A DNA stretch of 64,000 nucleotides from Mucor racemosus (GCA_027405735.1 JAPEHQ010000020.1:971001-1035000), one strand, 5' to 3'; shown: positions 33,896 to 45,300, numbered from the stretch's first letter. Numbers and translations: made by a program. Notes: generated from the sequence alone by a model not told the origin.

Positions 33896-34451
33896 TCATT
33901 CATCATTGATGACAATTTTTGGTATTATGATATCATCATTGCTAGATCTTAAACCGCTATAGCCATTGTCATTTTGTTGATGGTTTTTTAGCCTTAAAAT
34001 TTCAAAAAATAATTGCGATAATGTCAAGGATGCCACCTGTATTTATAATAAAAAATGCATTAAATTGTATAAATGTGTGTACTTGAATATGCAAAAATAC
34101 ATACCACAAGCATGAATAAGCCTGTATTAAAATACATGATGATCAACATGTATAACAATCTCATTATAGTGGCAATGCCATAAAGCAATGTTCTTTGGAA
34201 TATAATAAAAAATCGTTTTCTGGTATCCACATCAGAAGGTTTCTTGTCCAAATAGTAGGAGACACATCTTTCAATGGTACATATCATCCAAACAAGCAAA
34301 TAACCTGTCCATATGTTATTACTATCTTCTAGTGTGAATGATTCAAATAAAAGATGTAAACCATTGGAATCTTTATAAAGAGTGAGCAAATAGTTTATTT
34401 TTGCAATATTTGGCAGTTACCACTATGAAACCATTGTTTCCCGTTCTCCAT
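33896..34451 (-). CDS. Ctr/SLC31-type copper transporter
   Basis: Three exons (34421-34451, 34105-34370, 33896-34036) give 145 residues. The short N-terminus WFHSDSNGLHLLFESFTL precedes TM1 (IWTGYLLVWMICTIERCVSYY). A basic loop and TM2 with the family MxxxM-like pattern (RLLYMLIIMYFNTGLFMLVV) are followed by TM3 with a shortened GxxxG-equivalent (ASLTLSQLFFEILR). The Met-rich extracellular motifs of plasma-membrane Ctr1 are missing, as in vacuolar or intracellular Ctr2-type members. Length matches the family (~140-190). Its stop lies 239 bp from the CDF stop in convergent orientation. Confidence 0.75.
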
Positions 34452-35279
34452 GCTATATTAAAAAAGTATGAAAGAAATGCAAAGATTGCAAATTGGATAT
34501 CATTCAAATTTGAACGTTTGTGTATGTATGAAAAATGTTGTGTTTACACGGCATGTCTGAGTTTTGTCTGTCAACACAGCGAAAAGAGAAAGTAGAGTTT
34601 CTTCAATTTTCATAATTGCATACAGGTTTAAGGGATTGTTTCTCTATTTAATTTTGGTTTTCTTATTTAAAAATTTGCACGATTGTTATTCTGCTAATGA
34701 GCTATATATTTGCATTTTTTTTTTTTTATAAAAGTAAAAATCAAAATTACGTTTTTCTTGGAGTTTTAAAACTGCACTGTCATTTTTGTTTATTATGAAG
34801 GCCAGCATAAATACTTTTGCCATCACTACTGGGTTTTGAAAAAATATTTGGACGCAATTCAACACACTCAATACTTGAGCTGCCAATAACTGGTCTTAAG
34901 TAAATCTTCCATAATTATACTTCTCATTGTTGCATAATTACACAAACTCCAAGTCCTAAACTCAATGTGACAAATGCCAATCTACTTTCCCTGGGAAAAA
35001 AGGACAATTATAAATTACAATTAGTTTTTACCAATTGCCATTGTTAACATTTAGCTCGACGCTTGTTTAATAAAGTAACCCTTTTTTCAATCTTGTTCAA
35101 TTTCAATGATTTTTTACATATTTTTTAAGTGCCAAACCCTTCAGTTACATCATTATGAAAATCTAAAATACAAAGAAACAGCTCCAAGAATAAATCAAAA
35201 TGTATCCCTAATGCTTAGCTACTACCCTTTTATTGCTTCTCTTGAGTGCTTCATGTACATAGGCCCGAAATACTGTTAA
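34452..35279. other. Intergenic, no gene seen
   Basis: Promoter side of the copper transporter, then AT-rich sequence with T-runs. Frames at 34401-34595 and 34686-34886 have no domain features. Confidence 0.4.
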
Positions 35280-35945
35280 TGATGGTTTAAAGGTGGTAAC
35301 GTTCACTGTGATTTATGCACCCAGCTATGATATTGGAACTGGCCAGGTTCAAACGAGTCAACCTAATATACTAGGTGTTCAATACGGAGGTATCACTTTG
35401 TCTAATAAAGAAACCAACCACAGTATTGTCTACAGTTGCATAATTCCTGCCAGCAGCAAACAATGCAAATAAGTGGCTCTCAGTAGCACGAATTATGTAG
35501 TTAACGCTGAACCATTCTATCGAGGAGTCAGAAGTCCAGATCCATTCAAATAATACGTATTCTATGGACGCCCTGCAACCCTGTCGTAGTCCATACTGCT
35601 GTAAGAAAGATTTATCTAACCACCCATTGATAGAGACAGAGATCCGAGTATCAAAAGGATATTTAAAATACTAGTAATCAACGAAGCAGGAAATCCAAAA
35701 TGATCTTGACACCTTCTGGAGATACACAGAGTTGATACGGTTGTACGCCTTTTTTCTAGCCTAATAAGACGGCAACGTTAGGTTCGAAAGTAGCAGCCTT
35801 TCTCAATTTGGGCATCAGGGTCTGATTAACCCAAGCATTGTCTGAAATCAGCCGGTGTGGTTTGGTAGGGAGCGATACGTAGAGGCAAGGCCTTGTTGAA
35901 CTGATTAGCCAAACGCTTAGCGAACAATTTCGCATCACAGTTGAT
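35280..35945 (-). pseudogene. Non-LTR (LINE) reverse transcriptase fragment
   Basis: On the minus strand, across frame breaks: LISDNAWVNQTLMP, then FEPNVAVLL, then AYNRINSVYLQKV, FWISCFVDY, ISVSINGWLDKSFLQQYGLR and QGC. This matches the LINE RT order DN.WV...LDQEKAYDR, VL..FGFP, then SI.VNG.L...F...RGLRQGDPLSP. Stops and shifts interrupt it, and neither the catalytic YADD region nor an endonuclease domain is seen. It is a 5'- and 3'-truncated dead copy. Confidence 0.75.
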
Positions 35946-36097
35946 TAGAAAAAGAGGGCATCACTATATGTTAATAATTTAATACTTTATTTCATAAGTT
36001 TTTGAATATAATAGGTTAAAATTGATTGACACGAGATGCATAAATAAGAAGCAATGTAATTATTTATTTTTATCAGAAAATAATATGGTATGGTTAT

Positions 36098-36491
36098 TCA
36101 AGAGATAAGTATTCTTCCAAATGCCTGATTTTTTTTATATTTTAAGTTGAGGGCAGCCTTATAAATCTCTGCTTCATCTTTGAGTTGCTGCAGGATTCTT
36201 TTCACACCTCTCTTATCTTCATCGTTGTGAGTGGGGTCACTGGTGGGGTTACTATTACTGGTGGTGGTGGTGGTGGTGGTGGTGATGGTGGGATTACTTT
36301 TATCATTACTAGTGGTGGAGGGATCGCAGCGGCACCAGGTGCTTGTAGGTGTCAATCGTGTTTGAATGATGGATAAATCCTATAACAAAGCTTTTGTTAA
36401 TAATTCTTCTTAAATCAATGAATTTCAAACTTACATAGTTAGCTTTAGTAACATCGAAGATCGCTTCTTTAAAGTAGATTCCTGTTGCGGG
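36098..36491 (-). CDS. Hypothetical protein with Thr run, 3' exons only
   Basis: Two exons can be placed: about 36435-36490 (IYFKEAIFDVTKANY) and 36098-36379, joined in frame by a GTAAGT/TATAG intron. The final exon reads DLSIIQTRLTPTSTWCRCDP, then an eight-Thr run encoded by the GGT/ACC repeat at 36253-36285. A basic, helical C-terminus follows (KRGVKRILQQLKDEAEIYKA). The upstream exon and start codon were not found (somewhere in 36491-36900). Conserved splice signals and amphipathic helices suggest a real gene. Family unknown. Confidence 0.45.
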
Positions 36492-36879
36492 GATAAAATT
36501 GTTGAGTTATTTTTGATTAGATTTATGTAAATTGAGCGACTGAAAGCTTTTATTAAAGTTTAGTTAAGATTTGATCTGTTCAATGTTATATTGTAACTGC
36601 AAAATTGAATTATTATTATTATATTTTAGAACAGATAAAGAAAAGAAAATTATGTATGTGAAATTTGGCTATTTATATCAAACTTATTTGTTATTGTTAT
36701 GCTATTTTGCGTTGTCTTTGGTTTTCATTTCACCACATTCCTGATAACTTCTTGCAGAGTGATTTATGTCTTCAAGAGTATGTTTTAAAGAAATTAGCAG
36801 CTTCTGTTACGTTTTCGAAATGTATTAAACAGAAACTATAAAGAATGAATAAATAGGTTTAATTTATAGAAGCTAGTAC

Positions 36880-38136
36880 CTACCCGACTACTTTTTGAGG
36901 TTTGTAAATGTGTTTGCACTTCACAACGATTGATCACAACTTCAACATCTTCGGCAAACATCCCTTTCAAAGCGTACCCTCCAACAAATACTTGTGACAA
37001 AAGTCTGCACTTGCAGTTTATATCCCCTTTTCACAATTGCGTCAACAACAAATCTGGGGTGGTGTACCCTACAGTTATCAATGACAATGAAAACCCCTTT
37101 CATCTCATTTTTGTCAAGTACGTCCATAACAGATTCTATACATTTAACAATATGACAAGCAGTAGTACCCTTCTGTAATGGTTTTTTTTTTTTTTTTTTT
37201 GGGGCTCTTGAATGTTATACTTTCTTTTTTTAGTTGATACCTTGGATGAAACTTCTTTATCAATTCGGCATCCCCTATTTTCAGAGGTATAACTTTGGTA
37301 AAGCTTATAATTCCTCTAGCACATATACACCCAATCATACTCAAATTAACGCCTTTTTGTGTGTACACTTTTACGTTTGCTAGAGTGCCAATCTTTGACC
37401 ATGCACGCCCCCTCATCAGTTGAGAGCGACAACCAGCTTCATCAATAAACACGCAGTTTTTCTGAAAATCAACACCAGCCTCTATCCATTTGTTGATGAT
37501 TTCGTAACGGAGATCGAGTGTTCTAGCTGCATCTCTTTCGATTGCGTATTTACTAGCTTGCTTTAATGTTAAGCAGCACTTTCACAAATATGCACGTACA
37601 AAGATGAAATAGCAACGGATACTCCAAACTGCTTCATCAACTCTTCTCTTGCCTGTTCCGAAACGGTTGAAGGGTTAGCGTCAAACAACTGGATCAAAAA
37701 GGCGGTATGGACAGGAAATAGCTTTTTTGTTTCCGCTTTTCCTTTTTGTGTAGATGCACTACCTGGAAGAATTGCACCATTACTATCATTGAACTGGTTT
37801 AAAAGTTTATAAGCACTGCTGGTAGGCATGCCACAAGCTTCGGCCGCTTTTGGTACAGTGGCCCCTGTTTCCTGTAAAATGTGTATAAAGCGTGCGATTT
37901 GCTCAGGCCCATACTTTTTTATGTGTTTTGGTTTTAGTAATAGTCATCTCCTCCAGCTCTAAAACCATTTTCTCCATTTTCTCATCTTCTGCGGTTTGAG
38001 AAATATCTTCTACGATGTACTCATTTCCCTTAAGCATCTCAATGTCGCCGAACTCAACAGCAACCTCATCAACTTCCATTCCCTCAGTTATAAAATTATT
38101 GTAGCTTTCGTCTGGAATATAGTTAACGTAGTCCAT
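36880..38136 (-). pseudogene. Tc1/mariner-type DDE transposase, frameshifted
   Basis: The minus strand begins at ATG 38136 with an acidic leader (MDYVNYIPDESYNNFITEGM). An HTH region follows (YGPEQIARFIHILQETGATV, ACGMPTSSAYKLLNQF) and then the DDE_3 core: NCVFIDEAGCRSQLMRGRAW, LSMIGCICARGIISFTKV, VMDVLDKNEMKGVFIVIDNC and RVHHPRFVVDAIVKRGYKL. Catalytic Asp residues in FIDEAG and VIDNC are kept. Breaks: a 1-base shift near 37920 after KTHKK, a 1-base loss near 37570 after CESAA, and a T-run near 37180-37200. The usual PPYSPFLNPIE segment with the third acidic residue is absent, so the copy is not functional. TIRs were not found. Confidence 0.82.
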
Positions 38137-38512
38137 TTTTATTTAAACGATGTCTAATCCAAAAGAAAGAAAATCGTTTAAAAACTTAAAAAAAATATAA
38201 TCTTCTCAAATGTAACCGAAAATACTGTAAACCTTACCAGAAGTCGGCGGCCATGCTATTTATATTAGTAACGTTCATCACAGAGTATTGAGCGTGCCCA
38301 TAATCTATGTCTAACATTTCGTCGACATTGTTAGGTGAATAAGGTGAATGAAATAAGAAATAAAAGCAGCTCGTCTCATCATTATTCAAAATCCAGTACT
38401 ATTGTTTGTACTGCAGGTTGACTGACAGAGTTGAATCGCCGAGTCCAGATTCGTTATTCGAATCTCATTCTCAACAAACATGTCAATTGGTTTTTCTCTT
38501 TAACAGATAAAA
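38137..38512. promoter_or_regulatory. Upstream region of the steroid-reductase gene
   Basis: A 376-bp region between the dead transposase and the SRD5A-like start. It holds no frame of note. It is the likely promoter of the downstream gene and may also contain the outer end of the transposon. Confidence 0.35.
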
Positions 38513-39360
38513 ATGGAAGATACAATTCGAAAGTATTGGTTAAAGCCATCTACATATAATACAGCTGTTGGTATTTATGCTTCTTTGCCATTTTTAATAG
38601 TACCAGCCCTATTCATTGTAAATGCTCCCTATGGTAAATAAACATCTACTAAACGCGTGTGTCCCACAAGAGTTAAATATAATGCATAGGTAGATTTGCA
38701 GGAAAACTTGGAATAGATTGGAGTTTACCTGGCAAATGGAGTTGGTCTTTAATGGAGATCATATCACCAATCATGTTTACAACTTCAATTGTATTCACTC
38801 GGCCCACTGGCACCCCATTTCAAATGGTTTTATATGCTGCCTGGATTATTCATTATATCAACCGCAGTATTATTCATCCTATCAGAGCAACCTCAATGGC
38901 ACCCATTCATATTCTGACATTTGTCTGTTCTATTTTCTTTAATGTGTTAAATGGTTATACAAACGGTGTTTGGATTGGAAGACATAGCAATGCTACAGAT
39001 ACACAATTTTGGATTGGTATGGTCATTTGGGTATCAGGATTTGTATCCAATATATATCATGATAATATCTTGTTTCAACTTCGTCGAATCAGTAATGGGA
39101 AAAAGGAACCCGCCAAGAAATACTTTATACCTCATGGTGGATTATTTGAATATCTTAGTTGTCCAAATTACTTTTCAGAAACTATCGAATGGTTAGGTTA
39201 TACAATTGCAACACATGGAAGTATTCCTGCAATTATTTTTACTATTGCAACAGCGGCCAATTTATTTCCAAGAGCATGGCGTACTCATCAATGGTACAAG
39301 AATCAATTTAAAGACACCTATCCAAAAAATAGAAGAGCAGTTTTACCTTTTTTATTGTGA
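38513..39360 (+). CDS. Steroid 5-alpha-reductase-family (SRD5A1-like) membrane enzyme
   Basis: Two exons (38513-38633, 38690-39360) give 263 residues. The protein is polytopic, with the C-terminal domain signature of 3-oxo-5-alpha-steroid 4-dehydrogenases: YFIPHGGLFEYLSCPNYFSE, TIEWLGYTIAT, then RAWRTHQWYKNQFKDTYPKN and a RRAVLPFLL end. Human SRD5A1 has RGGLFEYVTAANYFGE...EWCGYALAS and ends ...IPFLF. The family uses NADPH to reduce enone or enal double bonds in lipophilic substrates at the ER. Length matches SRD5A1 (~259). The physiological substrate in this fungus is unknown. The stop is 3 bp from the stop of the convergent Myb gene. Confidence 0.9.
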
Positions 39361-39363
39361 ATT

Positions 39364-40422
39364 TTATTCTTCGACAGAAGACTTATTCTTTACAAAATAT
39401 TTTTCATATCTATTAAAATGATTCCACATATCTCTTTTTGATCTTTTTGACCCTAATTCTTCTTTTGCTTTAATCATATCTCGTCCATGCTTCATACAGG
39501 ATGTATATACTTTTTCTTCTTCTTCTTGTGTCCATTCTGATCTGTCAATGTCTGGTGCTAAAACATTGTGGTAATGTTGAGAAATATGACGAGGTGTGCG
39601 TGCAATACCAGCTACTTTAGCTACAACAGCAAAGTTTTCACCGTATTTTTCAACAGCGTCTAAAATCCTATCTCCCTCGTCTTTAGAAAATCTTCCTTTC
39701 TTTTCGTTAGTCATTTGCCAACGCCAGCGTTCCAAACATTGTCGTTGAGTTCTTGAACCCATTAACAAAGCAACTTGTTCCATATTATTTTCTCCGTATT
39801 TTTGGATCAGTCCTCTCAATTTATCAACTTCATCAGATGTCCATCTTCCATGTTTAATATGTGGGTCAATAGTATGTTTGTAAGTCTGCTTAACCATGAA
39901 AAGAGGTCGTTTTCTGGGCAATTTTTCCTGGATAGATTTCCAATCTTGTATTTCATGGAATGCTTTTCCTTCGCCAATATCTGCGAGTGCCTTCAGCTCT
40001 TCTTTGGACCATGGTCCTCTTGAATCGGCATCACTTATTAATTGATATCGGTTCATAACATTACTTGGTGAACGATCTACAAATTGGCGTGAAATAAATG
40101 TCCAACGTTTTCCATATGTATTAATCAAGTCGAGTAATTTTTCGTTTTCCTCTTTAGTCCAATTACAACGAGAACGTAGGGATGCTTGCCGTTCTACTTT
40201 ATAAGCTTTTTCGCGAAGCAATTCAATGGGAGAAAAATGAGGTTGAACGGGTATATCTTGCTCGATATTATTGCGGGCTTCCTTGTTTGAATTGGATGTG
40301 TGAAATAACGTCCGAGGTGTACTAGAGAAGACGGCTCGAGTGCATGATAAAGTTAATTTGGAATTTTGAAATAAGAGGGTGTTATGGCTAACGTTGAAAG
40401 CTTTTTTTAATAAGGCTGTCAT
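39364..40422 (-). CDS. Myb/SANT-repeat protein with mitochondrial-type leader
   Basis: Single exon, 352 residues. The first ~50 residues are Arg/Lys/Ser/Thr-rich with no acidic residues before position 47 (MTALLKKAFNVSHNTLLFQN, then SSTPRTLFHTSNSNK). They end in a motif like mitochondrial processing sites. Five Myb/SANT-type repeats follow: ~85-130 (CNWTKEENEKLLDLINTYGK), ~136-187 (GPWSKEELKAL), ~190-238 (GRWTSDEVDKLRGLIQKYGE), ~243-290 (GRFSKDEGDRILDAVEKYGE), ~295-340 (EWTQEEEEKVYTSCMKHGRD). Myb proteins usually bind nuclear DNA; here a mitochondrial DNA or RNA role is possible. No introns in a genome where neighbours have many. Confidence 0.85.
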   Translation of the reverse strand: MTALLKKAFNVSHNTLLFQNSKLTLSCTRAVFSSTPRTLFHTSNSNKEARNNIEQDIPVQPHFSPIELLREKAYKVERQASLRSRCNWTKEENEKLLDLINTYGKRWTFISRQFVDRSPSNVMNRYQLISDADSRGPWSKEELKALADIGEGKAFHEIQDWKSIQEKLPRKRPLFMVKQTYKHTIDPHIKHGRWTSDEVDKLRGLIQKYGENNMEQVALLMGSRTQRQCLERWRWQMTNEKKGRFSKDEGDRILDAVEKYGENFAVVAKVAGIARTPRHISQHYHNVLAPDIDRSEWTQEEEEKVYTSCMKHGRDMIKAKEELGSKRSKRDMWNHFNRYEKYFVKNKSSVEE

Positions 40423-40999
40423 ATTTAATTAGTTACAATAGCAGAAAAGGGAAAGGAAAAGTAAAAAACTGCGTGCTATGGAAAAGGTTTAAATTAAAAA
40501 TGGACCCCTGCTAAAAGCACCCTTCCAAGGCGCTTTGAGAGGGAAATGTCCATTATTATTCACTACATCCGCAACACTAGAAGAATTATTTGCATATAAT
40601 TATTTAGAAGATATATAACAATTCTTGTGCTAAATTTGAGTTTGAGTTACTTTCGCTATACTTATCCTTATTGTTAATATAGAAAAGAAAAGAAAGTTCT
40701 AGTAAAAAAAAAAACCCCCCCCCTAATCACAATACACAATGATTTCAGTAATTTAATGGCATAGTAAGAATGAAAATGTCCACTGATTATTATAACATTA
40801 TAATGGAATTTAAGCGATAAAATCATGAAACCAAAAATTTGTTGGTTCAAGACCGTCTATGATATCCAGTTTCTGTTATTCATGTATCCACTATAAAAAG
40901 TAATGACTCCATTATACCAAAATAATAAATCACATGCAGACGACATAAAATGGACGAGGTGCGCGTGTCGTAAATAAAAGAGTACCATTCATCATTAAA
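40423..40999. other. Intergenic, no gene
   Basis: Myb gene promoter, then AT-rich sequence with an A9C9 homopolymer pair around 40705-40725. Nothing else recognised. Confidence 0.4.
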
Positions 41000-42090
41000 C
41001 TTGTTCCTTTTAAAACATCTTCTAATAATATTATACCTTAAACATACCTAAATACATATGTATTGGTCGAACTATGCTATCTATCCCTAAATTTATTTTA
41101 TATATCACCAAAGTCTCAAAGCCAGGTAAATCTCACTGCTTTTTCCTTAAAAACTGGGTCTCACTTTTCATCCCTGCTCTACTTTTTTTTTCACTAAATA
41201 ACTCCAAAAAAAAAATTATATGCCAATGTACCTGAGATGTTCAGCTTTAATCCAGAAAAGAGTATCTGAAAATATCCTATTTTTTGTAGTTGGTATTAAT
41301 TTTTTAGTATTAATGTTTCAGATTTTTAAGCGCATTTCACTGCTAAAAATTAAACATTTTGAAGCTTCATATCTCTATGGAACATTAAGTTATACTAATA
41401 GCTTCTAATAATAAAACTTACTTGTTTTAAAGCGCTCTATAACGTATTTCAGTATAATAAAATTCGGAACACTTTTTTTTTTCGTTGAAATTTTATAGTA
41501 AATTTCAAAATAGTCGTTAAATCGAGTAGCATTTTTTTAACGTTCAAGCCATCGATCTCATTGAGTTCTCTAGAATCCAATTTAGTTTTTTTCAAAATCT
41601 TGATTTTTCGTAGAGATACCCTCAAAAATTCATACAAAAAAATACCTTCGTTTCTAGCTTCAATTTTTCCCCTGTATACCCTTATCTGAAGTTCTGAATT
41701 TGAAAAAAAATTGACAAAAATCTCGTTTTTTCTACGAAAAATGCAGCTAGAATGCTTATCTATAGCTCTACCAGTAGATACGTTCTCTGCGCATTATATC
41801 CATTATTTATATCTGCAATATAATTATAAAAAATGATGTGTATCTTTATAAAACCTCCAAAATTTCAGTTGCATTTTACGCAAAAATAAAATATAAACAT
41901 TTGTTTGAATCTTATTTAGATAAATACAGAATTTAAGACAGTATAAAAATAACTTAATACACTAGACCAATTTACTTTGCAGTTCATGAGCTATTAAGCG
42001 ATTTTTTTTTGGGTCATTTTCTGATCGATTTGACAAACCAATTTTTGAACTCAGCTATCATAGGCGGTTTGCTGTAATATGAACTATTAT
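41000..42090 (+). repeat. Repeat family A, copy 2 (full length)
   Basis: Inverted and clearly closer to copy 3 (56240-57315) than to copy 1. Shared text: ACATACCTAAATACATATGT, TGAGATGTTCAGCTTTAATC, TTGAAGCTTCATATCTCTAT, AAGTTATACTAATAGCTTCT, GCAGTTCATGAGC. The short peptides in this copy and copy 3 are alike on both strands, so strand of origin is unclear. No TIR, LTR or poly(A) tail was seen at the ends. Confidence 0.82.
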
Positions 42091-42399
42091 TTTCTGTCGA
42101 GGTCCTCCAAAGTCCCTGAAGCTCCCTGTACTATTATTAGAAGCCAGTATTTTAATAAATTCACTTATTTACGGATCAAGTCCCCAGGGAAAAAATAATA
42201 AATTTATGCCTATACAATCATGACAAGATTGACTTGATTTGGTAAAATGTTATGCTTAGACTTCAATATGGTATTACGATAGTCGTTGTATTTAAATTGA
42301 ATGATGTTTATTTATTGAATATAATATATATACTGTATATATATAGACGAATAATAATAAAATATAAAGAAATGCAAAGAAAGAATAGAAAAAGCTATT

Positions 42400-44060
42400 A
42401 AAATGTGCCATCATTGACTCCAAAGATTTCAATTTTGTTATTCGCCAGCCAATGCAATGAGTATCCTTTCTGTGATCTTCTTCGTTCTGCAATGTTTACT
42501 GCAATTTCCAAACCAATGTTCCTTTTCATGGCGTAGTCCTCAATTGTCTTGATGATAAGCTTTCTTCAGTTAAAAAACTTCTTTTCTTTCTCTGCACATC
42601 TCCATCTTGTTCCAAATTTTTCTTCCAAATTATGTACTGCATATTCACCGCATAAACCATGTTTCCACTCTCTCCACAAGTCTTTTATCGATACAATTCC
42701 TTGACTCATTTGGTTATGAGGTACCTTTTCTGTAACTTCGTTCAGGAGAATGGAGAATCTGATGACGACGATAATAATAGCGGTAATGGATTAGGATTTT
42801 ACATTAAATGTGATTGCTGAGATGTGCGATTGGCCATCTGGTAGATCTTCTGGTACGTTTACACTAAGGCTTATACTCGCTTGACCTGTAACCAGACGAG
42901 TTATATAATTATTGGTTGTTGACTGAACAGTGAGTGGATCATTCAATTTTGGAGAAATGTCAATATGCATCATACATATGTTTTCCTCTAAAATGGGCAC
43001 ATAACGTTGGAGCAAAATGATTGCAGGGTCACTGTCATCATGCGTCTTTGAAGAAGATTTATTAGTTTATATGATATAAAATGCAAACAAGTACTTTTTA
43101 TATTCTAAAAATATAGGATTAGAAAACAATTTATTTTGCCATAATGGATGATTGGGGAATTTCTCCATCTTGACAATTGAATCTTAAATAATAATTTTTC
43201 TCAACATAAAAAACAATTGAAAGCAAGCTTCTGCAGCCACAATAACCACCATAGGATTATCATTATTCTTATTGCTACAAAAAATAGTAATTAAACAAAA
43301 AAAGCGTTGCGAATACAATTATAACTCTTTGATACTGTATTTATTTAAGATATAAAGTAAAGCAAAGGTTTATGGATTACCATAGCCTCTGTGATATATA
43401 TACTATTTTCTAATTCTATTAATAATACAGTCATAAGATCTTGAAGCAAGATCTTAGATGTTGACTAAGATCAATTTGATTACTAAACAAACTTGGTATA
43501 TGTAGTTTACTACACTTATCATCATTCTTAGCTAGTAATTGATCGTCCCATTTATCCAGTAGAAGAAAAATCAACTTCATTAGCTCTTCAGGAAGATCTA
43601 GTGAGGCCCTAGAAATTTAAAACTGTCCTTGCTAAATAGTAAAATCAGGAAACGGCTCATTCTTAGCATGAAAGTGCCAAAAAAAATATAGGACAAATTT
43701 CAACACGAGTATTACGAATGCAGGATGCAGCCACCAAGTTCCAAGCGGGTGTTTTTATTTGTCTTTTCCTGTCTCAACACCACTATATCAGGTCTGATAT
43801 TCTCATTATCTAAATTAATAGTTTGAAAATTTGTCAATTCAGTATGCCTGATTGATTGTCCTCGGAGCAGAGAATAATGAGAGAAAAGAAATGAGGCAGT
43901 ATCTCTCAAGTTTCCTCCTCCATAATCTCTTTGGTTATTCAAATAAAATTTTACGACATTCTTCGCTACTTGATCTAACAAAGTATTATCATCAGCTAGT
44001 GCCCCTTCTCCACGATCTTCGGAATCAGATCTCTTGGTCTGGAATTCTCGTTCTTTAGCG
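42400..44060 (-). pseudogene. Crypton-like Ndc10/GCR1_C gene, decayed
   Basis: Minus strand. An Ndc10-type segment at 43712-43990 reads YLNNQRDYGGGNLRD, FSHYSLLRGQSIRHTEL, IRPDIVVLRQEKTNKNTRLE. A GCR1_C-like domain at about 42480-42720 reads MSQGIVSIKDLWREWKHGLC, GEYAVHNLEEKFGTRWR, then an in-frame TGA, RKLIIKTIEDYAM and GYSLHWLAN. Fungal Cryptons (tyrosine-recombinase elements) and their domesticated relatives combine these two domains. The part between (43020-43700) is shifted and has lost sequence, and the recombinase catalytic motifs were not found. Dead copy. Confidence 0.72.
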
Positions 44061-44713
44061 CTTTTTAATATACTTGCAATGACTTTTCTTGAACTTTTGT
44101 TATAGTTTCTTTTCGTTTTAACTTGTTGCGTCTTGTATGGATTTGTAATTGATGTTATGTATTGGTAGACAGTTAAAAATCTGATTCTTTGAGCTGCTTT
44201 TTATTTCGTTCTTCTGCAAAAAAAAAACGATTTAAAATCATAGAACAATAAGGCATACAAGTCAGTTAGTATCAAAAGCTAAATTCATCAGCAATGTTCT
44301 TTGCTTTTACATCCTTCTGCAAAAAGTAATTCAATTTTCCCTCAGAAACAATTCCTCTTTGCAATTTATCTTCATGTACAAAGGTTTGCCCTGCTTACAT
44401 AGAAACTCCTTATCTTTTGCTGAATATGCTTTTTTAGTGCTTAGGGTCTATTATCTTGCGCTTTTTTAGTAGTACTTTCAAGGCTCTTTGCCATGTAATA
44501 TAACACATAGAAACCATCATTTTGGTTGTTGTCAACCATATTAGTATTGAGCGTATCAATATCATCATTAGTAACAATCATGTATATTGATCACATCATC
44601 AATTAAGTTCGAATATGGAGCGAACATTCTACTATCAATTGATCCAGTTGCAGTTTTCTTAGTTATTGAGAGTTATTAGGGGAAATAGATCTTATTTTTA
44701 TAAAGGTAGAAGT
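44061..44713. other. Intergenic, possibly further Crypton-like remains
   Basis: On the minus strand the text upstream of the Ndc10 segment remains Lys/Glu-rich with stops (RRNKLKRKETITKVQEKSL). This may be the eroded N-terminal part of the same gene. No boundaries can be set. Confidence 0.35.
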
Positions 44714-45245
44714 TGTCGTATATTTTCAGGATTGATAAATATTACTTAAAAAAGAATACAATTATAAAAGAATGAGTAATTAATCAGTTCTTCAACTGTA
44801 TAATAAAAACAAGATATCGTTTATTTAGATGTAAAAGTATGGCCTTTTATATTGATTTGACATTGAGATCCTGAGATGTAATTTAAGGCACTATTGAACC
44901 ATTGGATCTGTTTGATAGTAATCTATGGATTGAAATGGATCAATCATAATTTAACCGTTCTTGCAGAGCTTATGAGTTGTGTTGTTTCAATGCTGCGCTA
45001 AATATGCTTGGATGTTGATTTGATAGCTACTTGATTGGTTAACTGCTGGGATGAAATAATGTGGTGTCATAATTAAGGTCCAAGCGTTCTTGGTAATTAC
45101 TGGATTAAACTTGGTACGCTAGGAGTTTCTTATATCCGATATCAAGACTTGCGCTTCAATACATGTCGTAGTCAATAGATTGTAAGATGTATTGATACTG
45201 TAGAAGGTGATAATGTATGATACTAGTAGGTGGAATACAACAGAA
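44714..45245 (+). repeat. Repeat family C, copy 2 (unoccupied site)
   Basis: Same order as 15501-16472, with the single ATTGATACT at 45191-45199 running straight into GTAGAAGGTGAT. It therefore shows the pre-insertion state of the TIR element in copy 1. It is followed closely by repeat B copy 3. Confidence 0.85.
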
Positions 45246-45300
45246 GTAATAAAGAGACTAGTAGTGATTCAATCACGGAGAACGTAGAATCTGTTACCAT

